The translations under genes were made by a program, and so were the position numbers. From Buttiauxella selenatireducens (GTDB lineage Bacteria > Pseudomonadota > Gammaproteobacteria > Enterobacterales > Enterobacteriaceae): DNA of 64,000 bases. Every line of letters begins with the position of its first letter. The first letter of the stretch is position 1. This document shows positions 47,419 to 55,844 of the stretch, in pieces. The stretch spans positions 744,001-808,000 of the forward strand of contig NZ_CP133838.1 of the NCBI RefSeq assembly GCF_031432975.1, written 5' to 3'. The notes below the pieces were generated by a model. It worked only from the letters and a program-made list of their open reading frames with translations. It was not told the DNA's origin and ran no database searches.

Positions 47419-48042
47419 ATGACCATTCGATTTTCGACCCGATTAATTCTGCTCGGCGCAGGTATTCTTTTGTTGATTCTTGCTTATACGGGAAGCCATA
47501 CCCACGACAGGGTAACCTGGTTGCTGGAAGTGCTGCCGGTGATCATTATTATCCCACTGCTTTTAGCTACCCATTCGCGTTACCCGCTGACCCCGCTTCT
47601 TTATACGTTGATTTTCTTCCACGCAATTATTTTGATGATTGGCGGTTTGTATACCTATGCAAAAGTGCCTATTGGCTTTGACGTGCAAGAGTGGTTTGGC
47701 CTGAGCCGCAACCCTTACGATAAGCTAGGGCATTATTTCCAGGGGCTGGTTCCGGCACTCGCCGCGCGGGAAATACTGATTCGTGGCGGCTATGTTCAGG
47801 GGCGCAAAATGGTCGCTTTCCTGGTCTGCTGCGTTGCGCTGGCGATTAGCGCGATGTATGAGCTGATTGAATGGTGGACGGCGCTGGGATTGGGGCAGGG
47901 TGCGGATGATTTCCTGGGGACACAAGGTGACCCGTGGGATACGCAATCAGATATGTTCTGCGCACTGCTGGGGGCTTTGACGAGCGTTCTATTATTAGGA
48001 TACTGGCATACGAAGCAGTTAAATCAGTTACGCAGGAGCTGA
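47419..48042 (+). CDS. YjdF-like inner-membrane protein (DUF2238)
   Basis: A 207-residue membrane protein with about six hydrophobic segments. The family pattern is LLLATHSRYPLTPLLYTLIFFHAIILMIGGLYTYA, SRNPYDKLGHYFQGLVPALAAREIL, AISAMYELIEWWTAL and GTQGDPWDTQSDMFCALLGA, as in E. coli YjdF. Conserved His, Glu and Asp residues in or near the membrane (GHYFQG, YELIEWW, DTQSDM) suggest a function beyond structure, but none is known. It lies between serA and fau, where E. coli has no such gene, and is convergent with fau. Alternative ATG codons nearby do not change the picture. Confidence 0.8.
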   Translation: MTIRFSTRLILLGAGILLLILAYTGSHTHDRVTWLLEVLPVIIIIPLLLATHSRYPLTPLLYTLIFFHAIILMIGGLYTYAKVPIGFDVQEWFGLSRNPYDKLGHYFQGLVPALAAREILIRGGYVQGRKMVAFLVCCVALAISAMYELIEWWTALGLGQGADDFLGTQGDPWDTQSDMFCALLGALTSVLLLGYWHTKQLNQLRRS

Positions 48043-48069
48043 TATTTTACTCATTGCGCGACATGTGAA

Positions 48070-48093
48070 CCTTCTCCCTGGCTTGGGAGAAGG
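48070..48093. repeat. Short palindromic repeat (CCTTCTCCC family)
   Basis: The hairpin CCTTCTCCC/GGGAGAAGG (48070-48078 and 48085-48093) lies between the convergent yjdF-like gene and fau and ends 4 bases before the fau stop codon. It is a minimal relative of the palindromes near gcvP and could terminate either transcript. Confidence 0.65.
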
Positions 48094-48096
48094 GGA

Positions 48097-48693
48097 TTAC
48101 CACTCCCAAAGCTGCGACGGTGTGACTACCGCAGGCAAGGGGATATCCCACTCTTCAGCAGGTAATGCAGGAACGTGCTGGCAATCATGTGCCAGCCCAA
48201 CCGGCCAGACCCCATGCTTCTGCCAATTCTGCAAGGTCCTGTCGTAGAAACCGCCACCCATTCCTAACCTTTGCCCTTGCTCATCGAACGCCACTAATGG
48301 TGTGATAAGCACGTCCAGTTTATCCAGTGGCAATACGTCACGGACATCAAGCTTCGGCTCAAGGATTTTTAGACGATTCATCACTAAATGGCTGTTTTCC
48401 GCATACCGTAGAAACAGCAAATTGCCTTTACTGAACGGGTGAAGCACGGGGAGATACACGGTTTTCTCGGCTCGCCACAACGCACGAATGAGTGGCGTGG
48501 TATCCAGTTCGCCATCAAAAGACAAAAACAGAGCGACCGTACTTGCGTCGGATACGGGCTGATAAGCCAGCATTCGTTCGGCTGCAAGATGAGCAAAGTG
48601 TTGTTGTTCAGTTGGAGTGAGCGCCCGGCGACGTTGCCGAATATGCTGTCGAATTTCTTGACGAAGTGAAGGAATTAACTGAATTTTTGTCAT
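48097..48693 (-). CDS. fau: Fau/YgfA, 5-formyltetrahydrofolate cyclo-ligase family
   Basis: A 198-residue member of the 5-FCL family, converting 5-formyl-THF to 5,10-methenyl-THF with ATP. Landmarks: RQRRRALTPTEQ, FLSFDGELDTTPLI, VYLPVLHPFSKGNLLFL, LDVLITPLVAFDEQGQRLGMGGGFYDRTLQ and WDIPLPAVVTPS. The LGMGGGFYDR motif binds nucleotide. It lies downstream of the 6S RNA gene, with which it is co-transcribed in E. coli, and has a role in persister formation there. Start at 48693 (MTKIQLIPSLRQEIRQ) is about 15 residues before the conserved IRQRRRAL; a later start is possible. Confidence 0.93.
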   Translation of the reverse strand: MTKIQLIPSLRQEIRQHIRQRRRALTPTEQQHFAHLAAERMLAYQPVSDASTVALFLSFDGELDTTPLIRALWRAEKTVYLPVLHPFSKGNLLFLRYAENSHLVMNRLKILEPKLDVRDVLPLDKLDVLITPLVAFDEQGQRLGMGGGFYDRTLQNWQKHGVWPVGLAHDCQHVPALPAEEWDIPLPAVVTPSQLWEW

Positions 48694-48718
48694 AAGGATG
48701 ACTGATTGGTAGAAAGAG

Positions 48719-48902
48719 GGAATCTCCGAGATGCCGCCGCAGGCTGTAACCCTTGAACCCTTGGTTCAAGGTGAATGCAGCGTCAGAATCATCAGGCTTC
48801 TCGGACGGACCGAGCATGCTCACAGAATCTGGAGCACCACATTCTTGTGGTATGAAATATCGGCTCAGGGGACTGGCCCGCATGCAAACATCTCAGAGAA
48901 AT
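48719..48902 (-). ncRNA. ssrS: 6S RNA
   Basis: The 184-nt RNA that binds sigma-70 RNA polymerase in stationary phase. Read on the minus strand it begins ATTTCTCTGAGATG and ends CATCTCGGAGATTCC, the same ends as E. coli 6S RNA, which pair with each other in the closing stem. Conserved inner parts are GGGCCAGTCCCCTGAGCCGATATTTCATACCA at the 5' side of the open-promoter-like bubble, GAGCATGCTCGGTCCGTCCGAGAAGCC at the apical stem and CCTTGAACCAAGGGTTCAAGGG on the 3' side. It sits between zapA and fau as in E. coli. Confidence 0.97.
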
Positions 48903-48943
48903 TTGGTCTTCAAAGTCACTCTACCATAGGTAACTGTGAAGTG

Positions 48944-49273
48944 TTATTCAAAATTTGGACCCTGTCTTTCAGTTATGCGACCTTGCTCAAGCAACGCTTG
49001 TTCGATGGTCTGCTGTAACATCCGAATACGCTCTTCCATATTGGCTGCGTAGTCACGGGTTTTCGATTTTTCCTGAGCCAGCTCATAGCAAATGTTCAGT
49101 GCTGCGATGAAAACTAGCTGCTCAGTATTTGTGACTCTAGTGCGAACTTTTAAATCTTGCAACCGCTGATCAAGCTCCTGGGCCGCAAGATTCAGTGCAT
49201 CCTGTTGTTCAGGCGGACAATTCACGCGCAATGAACGACCGAAAATTTGGATATCGACTGGTTGTGCAGACAT
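48944..49273 (-). CDS. zapA: ZapA, FtsZ-ring-associated protein
   Basis: A 109-residue cell-division protein, the E. coli length, which crosslinks FtsZ filaments. The N-terminal globular part ([37 protein letters not shown]) is followed by a long C-terminal coiled-coil helix ([31 protein letters not shown]). It is followed by ssrS and fau on the same strand and is divergent from ygfB. Confidence 0.96.
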   Translation of the reverse strand: MSAQPVDIQIFGRSLRVNCPPEQQDALNLAAQELDQRLQDLKVRTRVTNTEQLVFIAALNICYELAQEKSKTRDYAANMEERIRMLQQTIEQALLEQGRITERQGPNFE

Positions 49274-49439
49274 GCCACCTTCCTGCTGTTAACTCGCCTG
49301 CCTTCGTTAACCGTGCCTGGTAACGAAAGGGGCGTCACTATAGCTACCCCGTAATGAAGATACAAGCCCTTTTCTGGTGCCTCGAGGTCCCTGGTGGTAG
49401 CATAACATGAACTATCCCTGCCAACGATGGCGAATGCGC

Positions 49440-50018
49440 ATGTCTATACAGAACACAATGCCTGACTACGACTTAGTCGGCCAATTATTGCTCCAACAAG
49501 GTGTAGGTCTGACGGCCTCAGAAATGCACGGCTTAATCAGTGGAATGCTGTGCGGTGGCAACAAAGACACCAGTTGGCAACCGCTGCTTCATGACCTGAC
49601 AAACGAAGGCTTAGCCTTTGGTCAAAACCTTGCGGATACCCTGCGCCAGATGCACGGCGCAACTGGCGATGCGCTGGAAGATGACGGTTTTCTGTTCCAG
49701 CTTTATCTGCCAGATGGTGACGACGTATCGGTGTTTGACCGTGCAGATGCGCTGGCGGGCTGGGTTAACCACTTCTTGCTTGGCCTGGGTGTGACCCAAC
49801 CTAAGCTTGATAAAGTCACTGGCGAAACCGGCGAAGCGATCGACGATTTGCGTAACATCGCGCAGTTGGGCTACGACGAAGACGAAGATCAAGAAGAGCT
49901 GGAAATGTCGCTCGAAGAGATCGTCGAGTACGTGCGTGTTGCAGCACTGCTGTGCCATGACACCTTTACTCGTCCTGTCCCGACGGCGCCAGAAGTGCGC
50001 AAACCAACTTTACACTAA
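49440..50018 (+). CDS. ygfB: YgfB, UPF0149 family protein
   Basis: A 192-residue protein of unknown molecular function, the E. coli length. Characteristic text includes [67 protein letters not shown] and a very acidic stretch [20 protein letters not shown], with GFFL-type helices. In Pseudomonas a homologue modulates beta-lactamase gene expression. The ATG at 49440 (MSIQN) matches E. coli. It is 24 bp upstream of pepP and likely starts the ygfB-pepP-ubiH-ubiI operon. Confidence 0.93.
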   Translation: MSIQNTMPDYDLVGQLLLQQGVGLTASEMHGLISGMLCGGNKDTSWQPLLHDLTNEGLAFGQNLADTLRQMHGATGDALEDDGFLFQLYLPDGDDVSVFDRADALAGWVNHFLLGLGVTQPKLDKVTGETGEAIDDLRNIAQLGYDEDEDQEELEMSLEEIVEYVRVAALLCHDTFTRPVPTAPEVRKPTLH

Positions 50019-50042
50019 AAATAATAAGCTTCAGGAGGTGTG

Positions 50043-51359
50043 ATGACTCAGCACGAATTTCTCCGGCGCCGCCAGGCGTTGTTGGCCAAAATGGCTCCGG
50101 CAAGCGCCGCGCTCATCTTCGCTGCTCCCGAGGTAACACGCAGTGCAGACAGCGAATACCCGTATCGCCAGAACAGCGATTTCTGGTACTTCACGGGTTT
50201 TAACGAGCCAGAAGCGGTACTGGTGTTGATTAAAAGCGATGAAACGCACAATCACAGCGTTTTGTTTAACCGTCTGCGCGATAAAACCGCTGAAATCTGG
50301 TTTGGCCGCCGTCTTGGTCAGGAAGCGGCACCTGAAAAACTGAGCGTAGATCGCGCGCTGGCGTTCTCTGAAATCGGTGAACAACTGCCTCAATTACTGA
50401 ACGGGTTGGATGTGGTGTATCACGCGCAGGGTGAATACGCTTATGCCGACACCCTCGTTTTTGCCGCTCTTGATAAGCTCCGCCGTGGTTCACGCCAGAA
50501 TCTTAGCGCGCCGGCAACACTGACTGACTGGCGACCAACGGTTCACGAGCAGCGCCTGTTTAAATCGGAAGAAGAGATCGTCGCGCTGCGTCGTGCAGGC
50601 GAGATCAGCGCACTGGCACATACCCGCGCGATGGAAAAATGCCGTCCCGGGATGTTTGAATATCAGCTTGAAGGTGAAATCCTTCATGAATTTAACCGCC
50701 ATGGTGCGAGATTCCCCTCTTACAACACCATCGTAGGCAGCGGCGAAAACGGCTGTATTTTGCATTACACCGAAAACGAGAGCCAAATGCGCGCCGGTGA
50801 TTTGGTGTTGATCGACGCCGGTTGCGAATACAAAGGTTATGCCGGTGATATCACCCGCACCTTCCCGGTGAGCGGCAAATTTAGTGCGCCGCAGCGGGCG
50901 ATTTACAACATTGTGCTCGAATCCCTGGAAACCGCGCTGCAACTTTATCGCCCAGGCACGTCGATGCAGGAAGTCACCGCGCAAGTGGTACGCATTATGG
51001 TTACAGGCCTGGTGAAGCTTGGCATTCTCCACGGCGAAGTCGATAAGCTGATTGCGGAAAATGCTCACCGTCCGTTCTTTATGCACGGTCTGAGCCACTG
51101 GTTGGGGTTAGATGTACATGATGTCGGCGGTTACGGCCCGGATCGTTCGCGCGTACTTGAGCCAGGCATGGTGATTACGGTTGAACCCGGTTTGTACATC
51201 GCGCCTGATGCGGATGTTCCTGTCGAGTACCGTGGTATTGGGATTCGTATTGAAGACGATATTCTTATCACCGCAAACGGAAACGAAAACCTGACCGCCA
51301 GCGTCGTGAAATCGGCAGACGATATCGAAGCGTTAATGGCGGCGGCGCATCAGTCATGA
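50043..51359 (+). CDS. pepP: PepP, Xaa-Pro aminopeptidase P
   Basis: A 438-residue manganese metallopeptidase (M24B), close to E. coli PepP (441), releasing N-terminal residues before proline. The N-terminal domain has EYPYRQNSDFWYFTGFNEPEA; the pita-bread catalytic domain supplies the metal ligands in LVLIDAGCEYKGYAGDITRTFP, GLSHWLGLDVHDVGG, VITVEPGLYI and GIRIEDDILI. The ATG at 50043 has AGGAGG four bases upstream; the GTG at 50040 is too close to that site. The stop overlaps the ubiH start by 4 bases (ATGA). Confidence 0.96.
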   Translation: MTQHEFLRRRQALLAKMAPASAALIFAAPEVTRSADSEYPYRQNSDFWYFTGFNEPEAVLVLIKSDETHNHSVLFNRLRDKTAEIWFGRRLGQEAAPEKLSVDRALAFSEIGEQLPQLLNGLDVVYHAQGEYAYADTLVFAALDKLRRGSRQNLSAPATLTDWRPTVHEQRLFKSEEEIVALRRAGEISALAHTRAMEKCRPGMFEYQLEGEILHEFNRHGARFPSYNTIVGSGENGCILHYTENESQMRAGDLVLIDAGCEYKGYAGDITRTFPVSGKFSAPQRAIYNIVLESLETALQLYRPGTSMQEVTAQVVRIMVTGLVKLGILHGEVDKLIAENAHRPFFMHGLSHWLGLDVHDVGGYGPDRSRVLEPGMVITVEPGLYIAPDADVPVEYRGIGIRIEDDILITANGNENLTASVVKSADDIEALMAAAHQS

Positions 51360-52534
51360 GCGTGATTATTGTTGGTGGAGGGATGGCTGGGGCAACGCTT
51401 GCGTTGGCGATTTCCCATTTGACCCACGGTAAGTTGCCGGTTCATTTAATTGAAGCGTCAGCCCCTGAATCTGCGGCGCATCCTGGTTTTGATGCCCGCG
51501 CTATCGCTATTGCCCAGGGCACCTGCCAGCAATTAACTCGCATTGGTGTGTGGCCTGCTATTAAAGATTGCGCGACCGGGATTACTTCCGTTCATGTCAG
51601 CGATCGCGGCCATGCCGGGTTTGTTACGCTGGAGGCCAGTGATTACCAGATCCCGGCATTGGGGCAGGTAGTGGAATTGCACGATGTGGGTTTGCGTTTA
51701 TTTGCCCTGCTGCGCAAAACACCTGGTGTGACATTGCATTGCCCGCAGCGAGTCGCTTCTTTTACCCGTGAAACCGATAAAGTCAGCGTTCAGCTTGATA
51801 ACGGTAAACTTCTTGAAGGCAAACTGCTGGTGGCGGCAGATGGTTCCCGTTCGTCACTTGCCACACAGTGTGGCATCACCTGGCAGCAACAGGATTACCG
51901 GCAGATTGCGATTATCGCCAACGTTGTTACTTCGCAACCCCACAATGGGCGGGCGTTTGAGCGCTTTACCGAACACGGCCCGCTGGCGATGTTGCCAATG
52001 TCTGATGGACGTTGTTCGTTAGTGTGGTGCCATCCGCAAGACGCACAGGCTGATATCGCCCAGTGGGACGATGAGCAGTTCTGCAATGAGTTGCAGCGTG
52101 CGTTTGGCTGGCGGCTCGGGCGAATCACATTTGCCGGTGTGCGTAAGCACTATCCATTAGCACTGACGACGGCTTCGCAGTCGGTTTCGCATCGCGTGGC
52201 GCTGGTGGGGAATGCCGCACAAACCCTTCATCCGATTGCGGGGCAGGGTTTTAACCTGGGTTTACGTGATGTGATGTCACTGGCTGAAAATTTGGCGACA
52301 GCGCACGAATTATCTCAGGACATTGGCAGTTATGCTGTTTTGGCTGATTATCAGCAGCGCCGTAGCGAAGATAAAATGGCGACCATCGGTGTGACAGATG
52401 GGTTAGTTCAGTTGTTCGCTAACCGTTGGGCTCCGCTGGTGGTGGGGCGTAATCTGGGACTGATGGCGATGGAACATTTTACTCCGGCACGTGATGTGCT
52501 GGCACAGCGCACGCTGGGTTGGGTTGCGCGTTAA
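51356..52534 (+). CDS. ubiH: UbiH, ubiquinone biosynthesis FAD hydroxylase
   Basis: A 392-residue flavoprotein monooxygenase, the E. coli length, hydroxylating 2-octaprenyl-6-methoxyphenol at C4 in ubiquinone synthesis. The dinucleotide motif IVGGGMAGATLALAI is at the N-terminus, VAADGSRSSLA in the middle, and GNAAQTLHPIAGQGFNLGLRD is the FAD-ribityl motif. Coupled to pepP by ATGA. Like UbiI, it acts in the soluble Ubi complex in E. coli. Confidence 0.96.
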   Translation: MSVIIVGGGMAGATLALAISHLTHGKLPVHLIEASAPESAAHPGFDARAIAIAQGTCQQLTRIGVWPAIKDCATGITSVHVSDRGHAGFVTLEASDYQIPALGQVVELHDVGLRLFALLRKTPGVTLHCPQRVASFTRETDKVSVQLDNGKLLEGKLLVAADGSRSSLATQCGITWQQQDYRQIAIIANVVTSQPHNGRAFERFTEHGPLAMLPMSDGRCSLVWCHPQDAQADIAQWDDEQFCNELQRAFGWRLGRITFAGVRKHYPLALTTASQSVSHRVALVGNAAQTLHPIAGQGFNLGLRDVMSLAENLATAHELSQDIGSYAVLADYQQRRSEDKMATIGVTDGLVQLFANRWAPLVVGRNLGLMAMEHFTPARDVLAQRTLGWVAR

Positions 52535-52568
52535 ATTATGCGTCAGTAAGGTTTACAGGAGAGTCAAT

Positions 52569-53771
52569 TTGCAAAGCGTTGATGTGGCAATTGTTGGTGG
52601 TGGTATGGTTGGTCTGGCGGTTGCCTGTGGCCTGCAAGGGAGTGGTTTGCGTGTTGCGGTACTGGAGAACCATCTGCCACAACCGTTGGCACCTGAATCT
52701 GCGCCAGCATTGCGTGTCTCGGCCATCAATGCCGCTAGTGAGAAATTGCTGACCCACCTTGGCGCCTGGCCGAAAATCATCGCCAGCCGCGCGAGTTGCT
52801 ATCACGGCATGGAAGTGTGGGATCAGGACAGCTTCGGGCATATAGCATTTGATGATAAATCCTTTGGCTTCAGCCACCTTGGCCACATTGTAGAAAATGC
52901 GGTGATTCATCATGCATTGTGGCAACGCGCTGAGCAGTGCAGTGATGTCACGCTGATGGCACCGGTCGAATTGCAACAAGTCGCCTGGGGTGAAAAGGAA
53001 GCGTTCATTACGCTCAAAGATGGCGCAATGCTGACGGCGCGTTTAGTTGTCGGGGCTGATGGCGCAAACTCGTGGCTTCGCAATCAGGCCGATATCCCGC
53101 TGACGTTTTGGGATTATCGCCACCATGCGCTGGTGGCCAACATTCGTACTGCTGAACCTCACCAGGCGGTTGCCCGTCAGGTTTTCCATGGCGACGGTAT
53201 CCTGGCTTTCTTACCGTTAAGCGACCCGCATTTATGCTCAATCGTCTGGTCGCTTCCCCCGCTGGAAGCCGAACGTATGCAACAGGTGAGTGCTGAAGAA
53301 TTTAATCAGGCGTTGTCTGTCGCATTCGATCTGCGTCTGGGTTTGTGCAGCGTAGAAAGTGAACGCCAGACGTTCCCGCTGACAGGCCGCTATGCACGTA
53401 GTTTTGCAGCACATCGACTGGCTCTGGTTGGCGATGCCGCCCACACCATTCATCCGTTGGCCGGGCAGGGCGTGAATCTGGGCTTTATGGACGCCGCTGA
53501 ACTGATTGATGAAGTCCGTCGTTTGCATCGTCAGGGTAAAGACATTGGGCAGCATTTGTACCTGCGCCGCTACGAGCGTAGCCGTAAACACAGTGCGGCA
53601 ATGATGCTCGCCAGCATGCAGGGGTTCCGCGACCTGTTTGCCGGAAACAACCCCGCGAAAAAACTGCTGCGTGATATCGGTCTGAAGCTGGCGGACACCC
53701 TTCCTGGTGTAAAACCGCAGTTAGTTCGTCAGGCGATGGGTTTGCACGATCTGCCTAATTGGTTGCGCTGA
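52569..53771 (+). CDS. ubiI: UbiI, ubiquinone biosynthesis C5 hydroxylase
   Basis: A 400-residue paralogue of UbiH (formerly VisC), the E. coli length, hydroxylating 2-octaprenylphenol at C5. VDVAIVGGGMVGLAVACGLQ, VVGADGANSWLRNQADIP and GDAAHTIHPLAGQGVNLGFMDAAELI are the FAD motifs. A TTG start at 52569 is chosen: the conserved N-terminus MQSVDVAIVGGG begins there and AGGAGA lies eight bases before. The frame is open further upstream into ubiH but without family similarity. It ends the pepP-ubiH-ubiI operon. Confidence 0.95.
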   Translation: MQSVDVAIVGGGMVGLAVACGLQGSGLRVAVLENHLPQPLAPESAPALRVSAINAASEKLLTHLGAWPKIIASRASCYHGMEVWDQDSFGHIAFDDKSFGFSHLGHIVENAVIHHALWQRAEQCSDVTLMAPVELQQVAWGEKEAFITLKDGAMLTARLVVGADGANSWLRNQADIPLTFWDYRHHALVANIRTAEPHQAVARQVFHGDGILAFLPLSDPHLCSIVWSLPPLEAERMQQVSAEEFNQALSVAFDLRLGLCSVESERQTFPLTGRYARSFAAHRLALVGDAAHTIHPLAGQGVNLGFMDAAELIDEVRRLHRQGKDIGQHLYLRRYERSRKHSAAMMLASMQGFRDLFAGNNPAKKLLRDIGLKLADTLPGVKPQLVRQAMGLHDLPNWLR

Positions 53772-54205
53772 TTTATTCTGATAACCACGTCACATTTCCC
53801 TTTTCGCATACAGAAAAGGGAAACGCTCTCCTCATTTGAAAAATTCTAATCTTACCCACTATCTCGGATTACTTTTTCTCATCCCACGTTTTTTCTAATG
53901 TAGTGAATTTGTTTCTGAAATGGTCGTAAATGTTAGCTAACGCTAAATTCTGGCTTAAACACTTCTTGTTTATGTGTGGTTAATCGCATTTTTGTAGTCG
54001 AATACTCTGCATCATTCGCTCCTGATTTTGGTCATAACCTAATGCCATGACCGTTTGTGCCTTATGGTTAAGTCCCCCATTCAATGGTAAGTTCAGACAA
54101 AAGGTAACGTTTGCGTCGCTATCGTGATCGGTGGCGATGTTGGGTTTCGTCTGACGAACGGAAAAGCGAATAGCGCTTTTCAACCAGATGGTTAAAGAGG
54201 AAAAA
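53772..54205 (+). promoter_or_regulatory. ubiI-gcvT intergenic region: hairpin and gcv control region
   Basis: TTTCCCTTTTC/GAAAAGGGAAA (53795-53805 and 53813-53823) forms a perfect 11-bp stem after ubiI, probably ending that operon. The rest is the gcvTHP control region: on the minus strand, 54101-54116 reads ACGCAAACGTTACCTT, close to the PurR operator ACGCAAACGTTTNCGT, and purine repression of gcv is known in E. coli. GcvA and Lrp sites are expected in the AT-rich part but could not be fixed. No gene was recognised in these 434 bases. Confidence 0.65.
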
Positions 54206-55303
54206 ATGACTCAAAAGACCCCTTTGTTTGAACAGCACAATATCTGCGGTGCGCGAATGGTGGATTTCCATGGCTGGATGATGCCATTGCACTATGGGTC
54301 GCAGATTGATGAACACCATGCTGTGCGCAACGATGCCGGTATGTTTGATGTTTCACACATGACCATTGTTGATCTTAAAGGCAGCCGTACCCGCGAATTC
54401 CTCCGTTATTTAGTCGCAAACGACGTTGCCAAACTGACCCAGCCGGGTAAAGCCCTCTACACCGCAATGCTCAACGCTTCCGGCGGTGTTATCGATGACC
54501 TGATTATCTATTTCCAGACTGAAGACTATTTCCGCCTGGTGGTGAACTCCGCCACTCGTGAGAAAGATCTGGCCTGGATAATCCAACATGCCGAACCGTA
54601 TTCTGTTTCTGTCACCGTGCGTGATGACCTTTCGCTGATTGCCGTTCAAGGGCCAAACGCTAAGGCAAAAGCCGCGCAGCTCTTCACAGAAGAACAACGT
54701 AATGCTGTTGCTGGCATGAAGCCATTCTTTGGTGTTCAGTCAGGCGATCTGTTTATTGCGACAACCGGTTACACCGGTGAAGCCGGTTACGAGATTGCCA
54801 TGCCGAATGAAAAAGCTGCCGAGTTTTGGGCGCATCTTTTCGAGATTGGTGTGCAACCTTGCGGTCTTGGTGCGCGCGACACGTTACGTCTGGAATCAGG
54901 TATGAACCTGTATAGCCAGGAAATGGATGAGAGCATTTCTCCTCTGGCCGCGAATATGGGTTGGACCATTGCCTGGGAGCCAGAAGATCGTGATTTCATT
55001 GGTCGCGAAGCACTGGAACTCCAGCGTGAGAAAGGAACCGACCAGCTCGTTGGTTTGATCATGACGGAAAAAGGCGTATTACGTAATGAGCTGCCTGTTC
55101 GTTTTACCGATGCATCAGGCAACATCCATGAAGGCGTAATCACCAGCGGGACTTTCTCTCCGACATTGGGTTACAGCATTGCTTTGGCTCGCGTACCAGC
55201 GGGCATTGGCGAAACGGCCATTGTGCAAATCCGTAACCGAGAAATGCCGGTAAAAGTCACTAAACCTATTTTTGTTCGCGGCGGTAAAGCTGTCGCGCAG
55301 TGA
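54206..55303 (+). CDS. gcvT: GcvT, aminomethyltransferase (T-protein)
   Basis: A 365-residue tetrahydrofolate-dependent enzyme, one residue longer than in E. coli. It transfers the methylene group from the aminomethyl-lipoyl H-protein to THF and releases ammonia. [79 protein letters not shown]-like segments and [17 protein letters not shown] are conserved. The ATG at 54206 follows AGAGGAAAAA. First gene of gcvTHP. Confidence 0.96.
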   Translation: MTQKTPLFEQHNICGARMVDFHGWMMPLHYGSQIDEHHAVRNDAGMFDVSHMTIVDLKGSRTREFLRYLVANDVAKLTQPGKALYTAMLNASGGVIDDLIIYFQTEDYFRLVVNSATREKDLAWIIQHAEPYSVSVTVRDDLSLIAVQGPNAKAKAAQLFTEEQRNAVAGMKPFFGVQSGDLFIATTGYTGEAGYEIAMPNEKAAEFWAHLFEIGVQPCGLGARDTLRLESGMNLYSQEMDESISPLAANMGWTIAWEPEDRDFIGREALELQREKGTDQLVGLIMTEKGVLRNELPVRFTDASGNIHEGVITSGTFSPTLGYSIALARVPAGIGETAIVQIRNREMPVKVTKPIFVRGGKAVAQ

Positions 55304-55326
55304 ATTTCGAAATCAGGAGAACAACA

Positions 55327-55713
55327 ATGAGCAATGTGCCGAACGAATTGAAATACAGCAAAGAACACGAATGGCTGCGTAAAGAAGCTGATGGCTCTTA
55401 CACCGTAGGTATTACCGAGCACGCGCAAGAGTTGCTGGGTGACATGGTGTTTGTTGACCTGCCAGACGTTGGCGCAACAGTAAGTACTGGCGATGATTGC
55501 GCCGTGGCTGAATCTGTAAAAGCGGCATCTGACATTTATGCACCGATCAGCGGCGAAATCATCGCTGTAAACAATGAACTGAGCGATACGCCAGAGTTGA
55601 TCAACAGCGAGCCGTACACCGCAGGTTGGATCTTCAAAATCAAAGCAAGCGACGAGTCTGAACTGGACGGTTTGCTGGACGCTGCGGCGTATGAAGCGCT
55701 GTTAGAAGATTAA
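55327..55713 (+). CDS. gcvH: GcvH, glycine cleavage H-protein
   Basis: A 128-residue lipoyl carrier protein, one residue shorter than in E. coli as I recall it. The lipoylated lysine lies in [15 protein letters not shown] (Lys65), and [12 protein letters not shown] and [23 protein letters not shown]-like text open the protein. It shuttles the aminomethyl group between GcvP and GcvT. The ATG at 55327 lies 23 bp after gcvT with AGGAG upstream. A palindromic repeat cluster separates it from gcvP. Confidence 0.96.
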   Translation: MSNVPNELKYSKEHEWLRKEADGSYTVGITEHAQELLGDMVFVDLPDVGATVSTGDDCAVAESVKAASDIYAPISGEIIAVNNELSDTPELINSEPYTAGWIFKIKASDESELDGLLDAAAYEALLED

Positions 55714-55731
55714 TAACCGACACCAAATCAG

Positions 55732-55823
55732 TCCCCTCTCCCCTTGGGAGAGGGTTAGGGTGAGGGAAAAATTAGCGAATCCCCCCTTACCCCGGCCCTC
55801 TCCCTTCAAGGGAGAAGGGGAAA
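55732..55823. repeat. Palindromic repeat cluster between gcvH and gcvP
   Basis: Two hairpins in tandem: CCCCTCTCCCCTTGGGAGAGGG followed by TTAGGGTGAGGG, then CCTTACCCCGGCCCTCTCCCTTCAAGGGAGAAGGGG. The words match the speA-speB and post-gcvP clusters. Lying inside the gcvTHP operon, it may stabilise the upstream gcvTH message or reduce transcription into gcvP. Confidence 0.85.
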
Positions 55824-55844
55824 ACACCTCAGGAATCATCGCTC

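Noticed and set aside
48043-48096. A Sib-type antisense RNA/toxic peptide between serA and fau
   Set aside because: The interval after the yjdF-like gene holds only a short palindromic repeat; no Ibs-like hydrophobic peptide frame or Sib-like sequence was seen.
53772-54205. Glycine riboswitch before gcvT
   Set aside because: No tandem glycine aptamer features were recognised, and enteric gcv operons are regulated by GcvA, Lrp and PurR.
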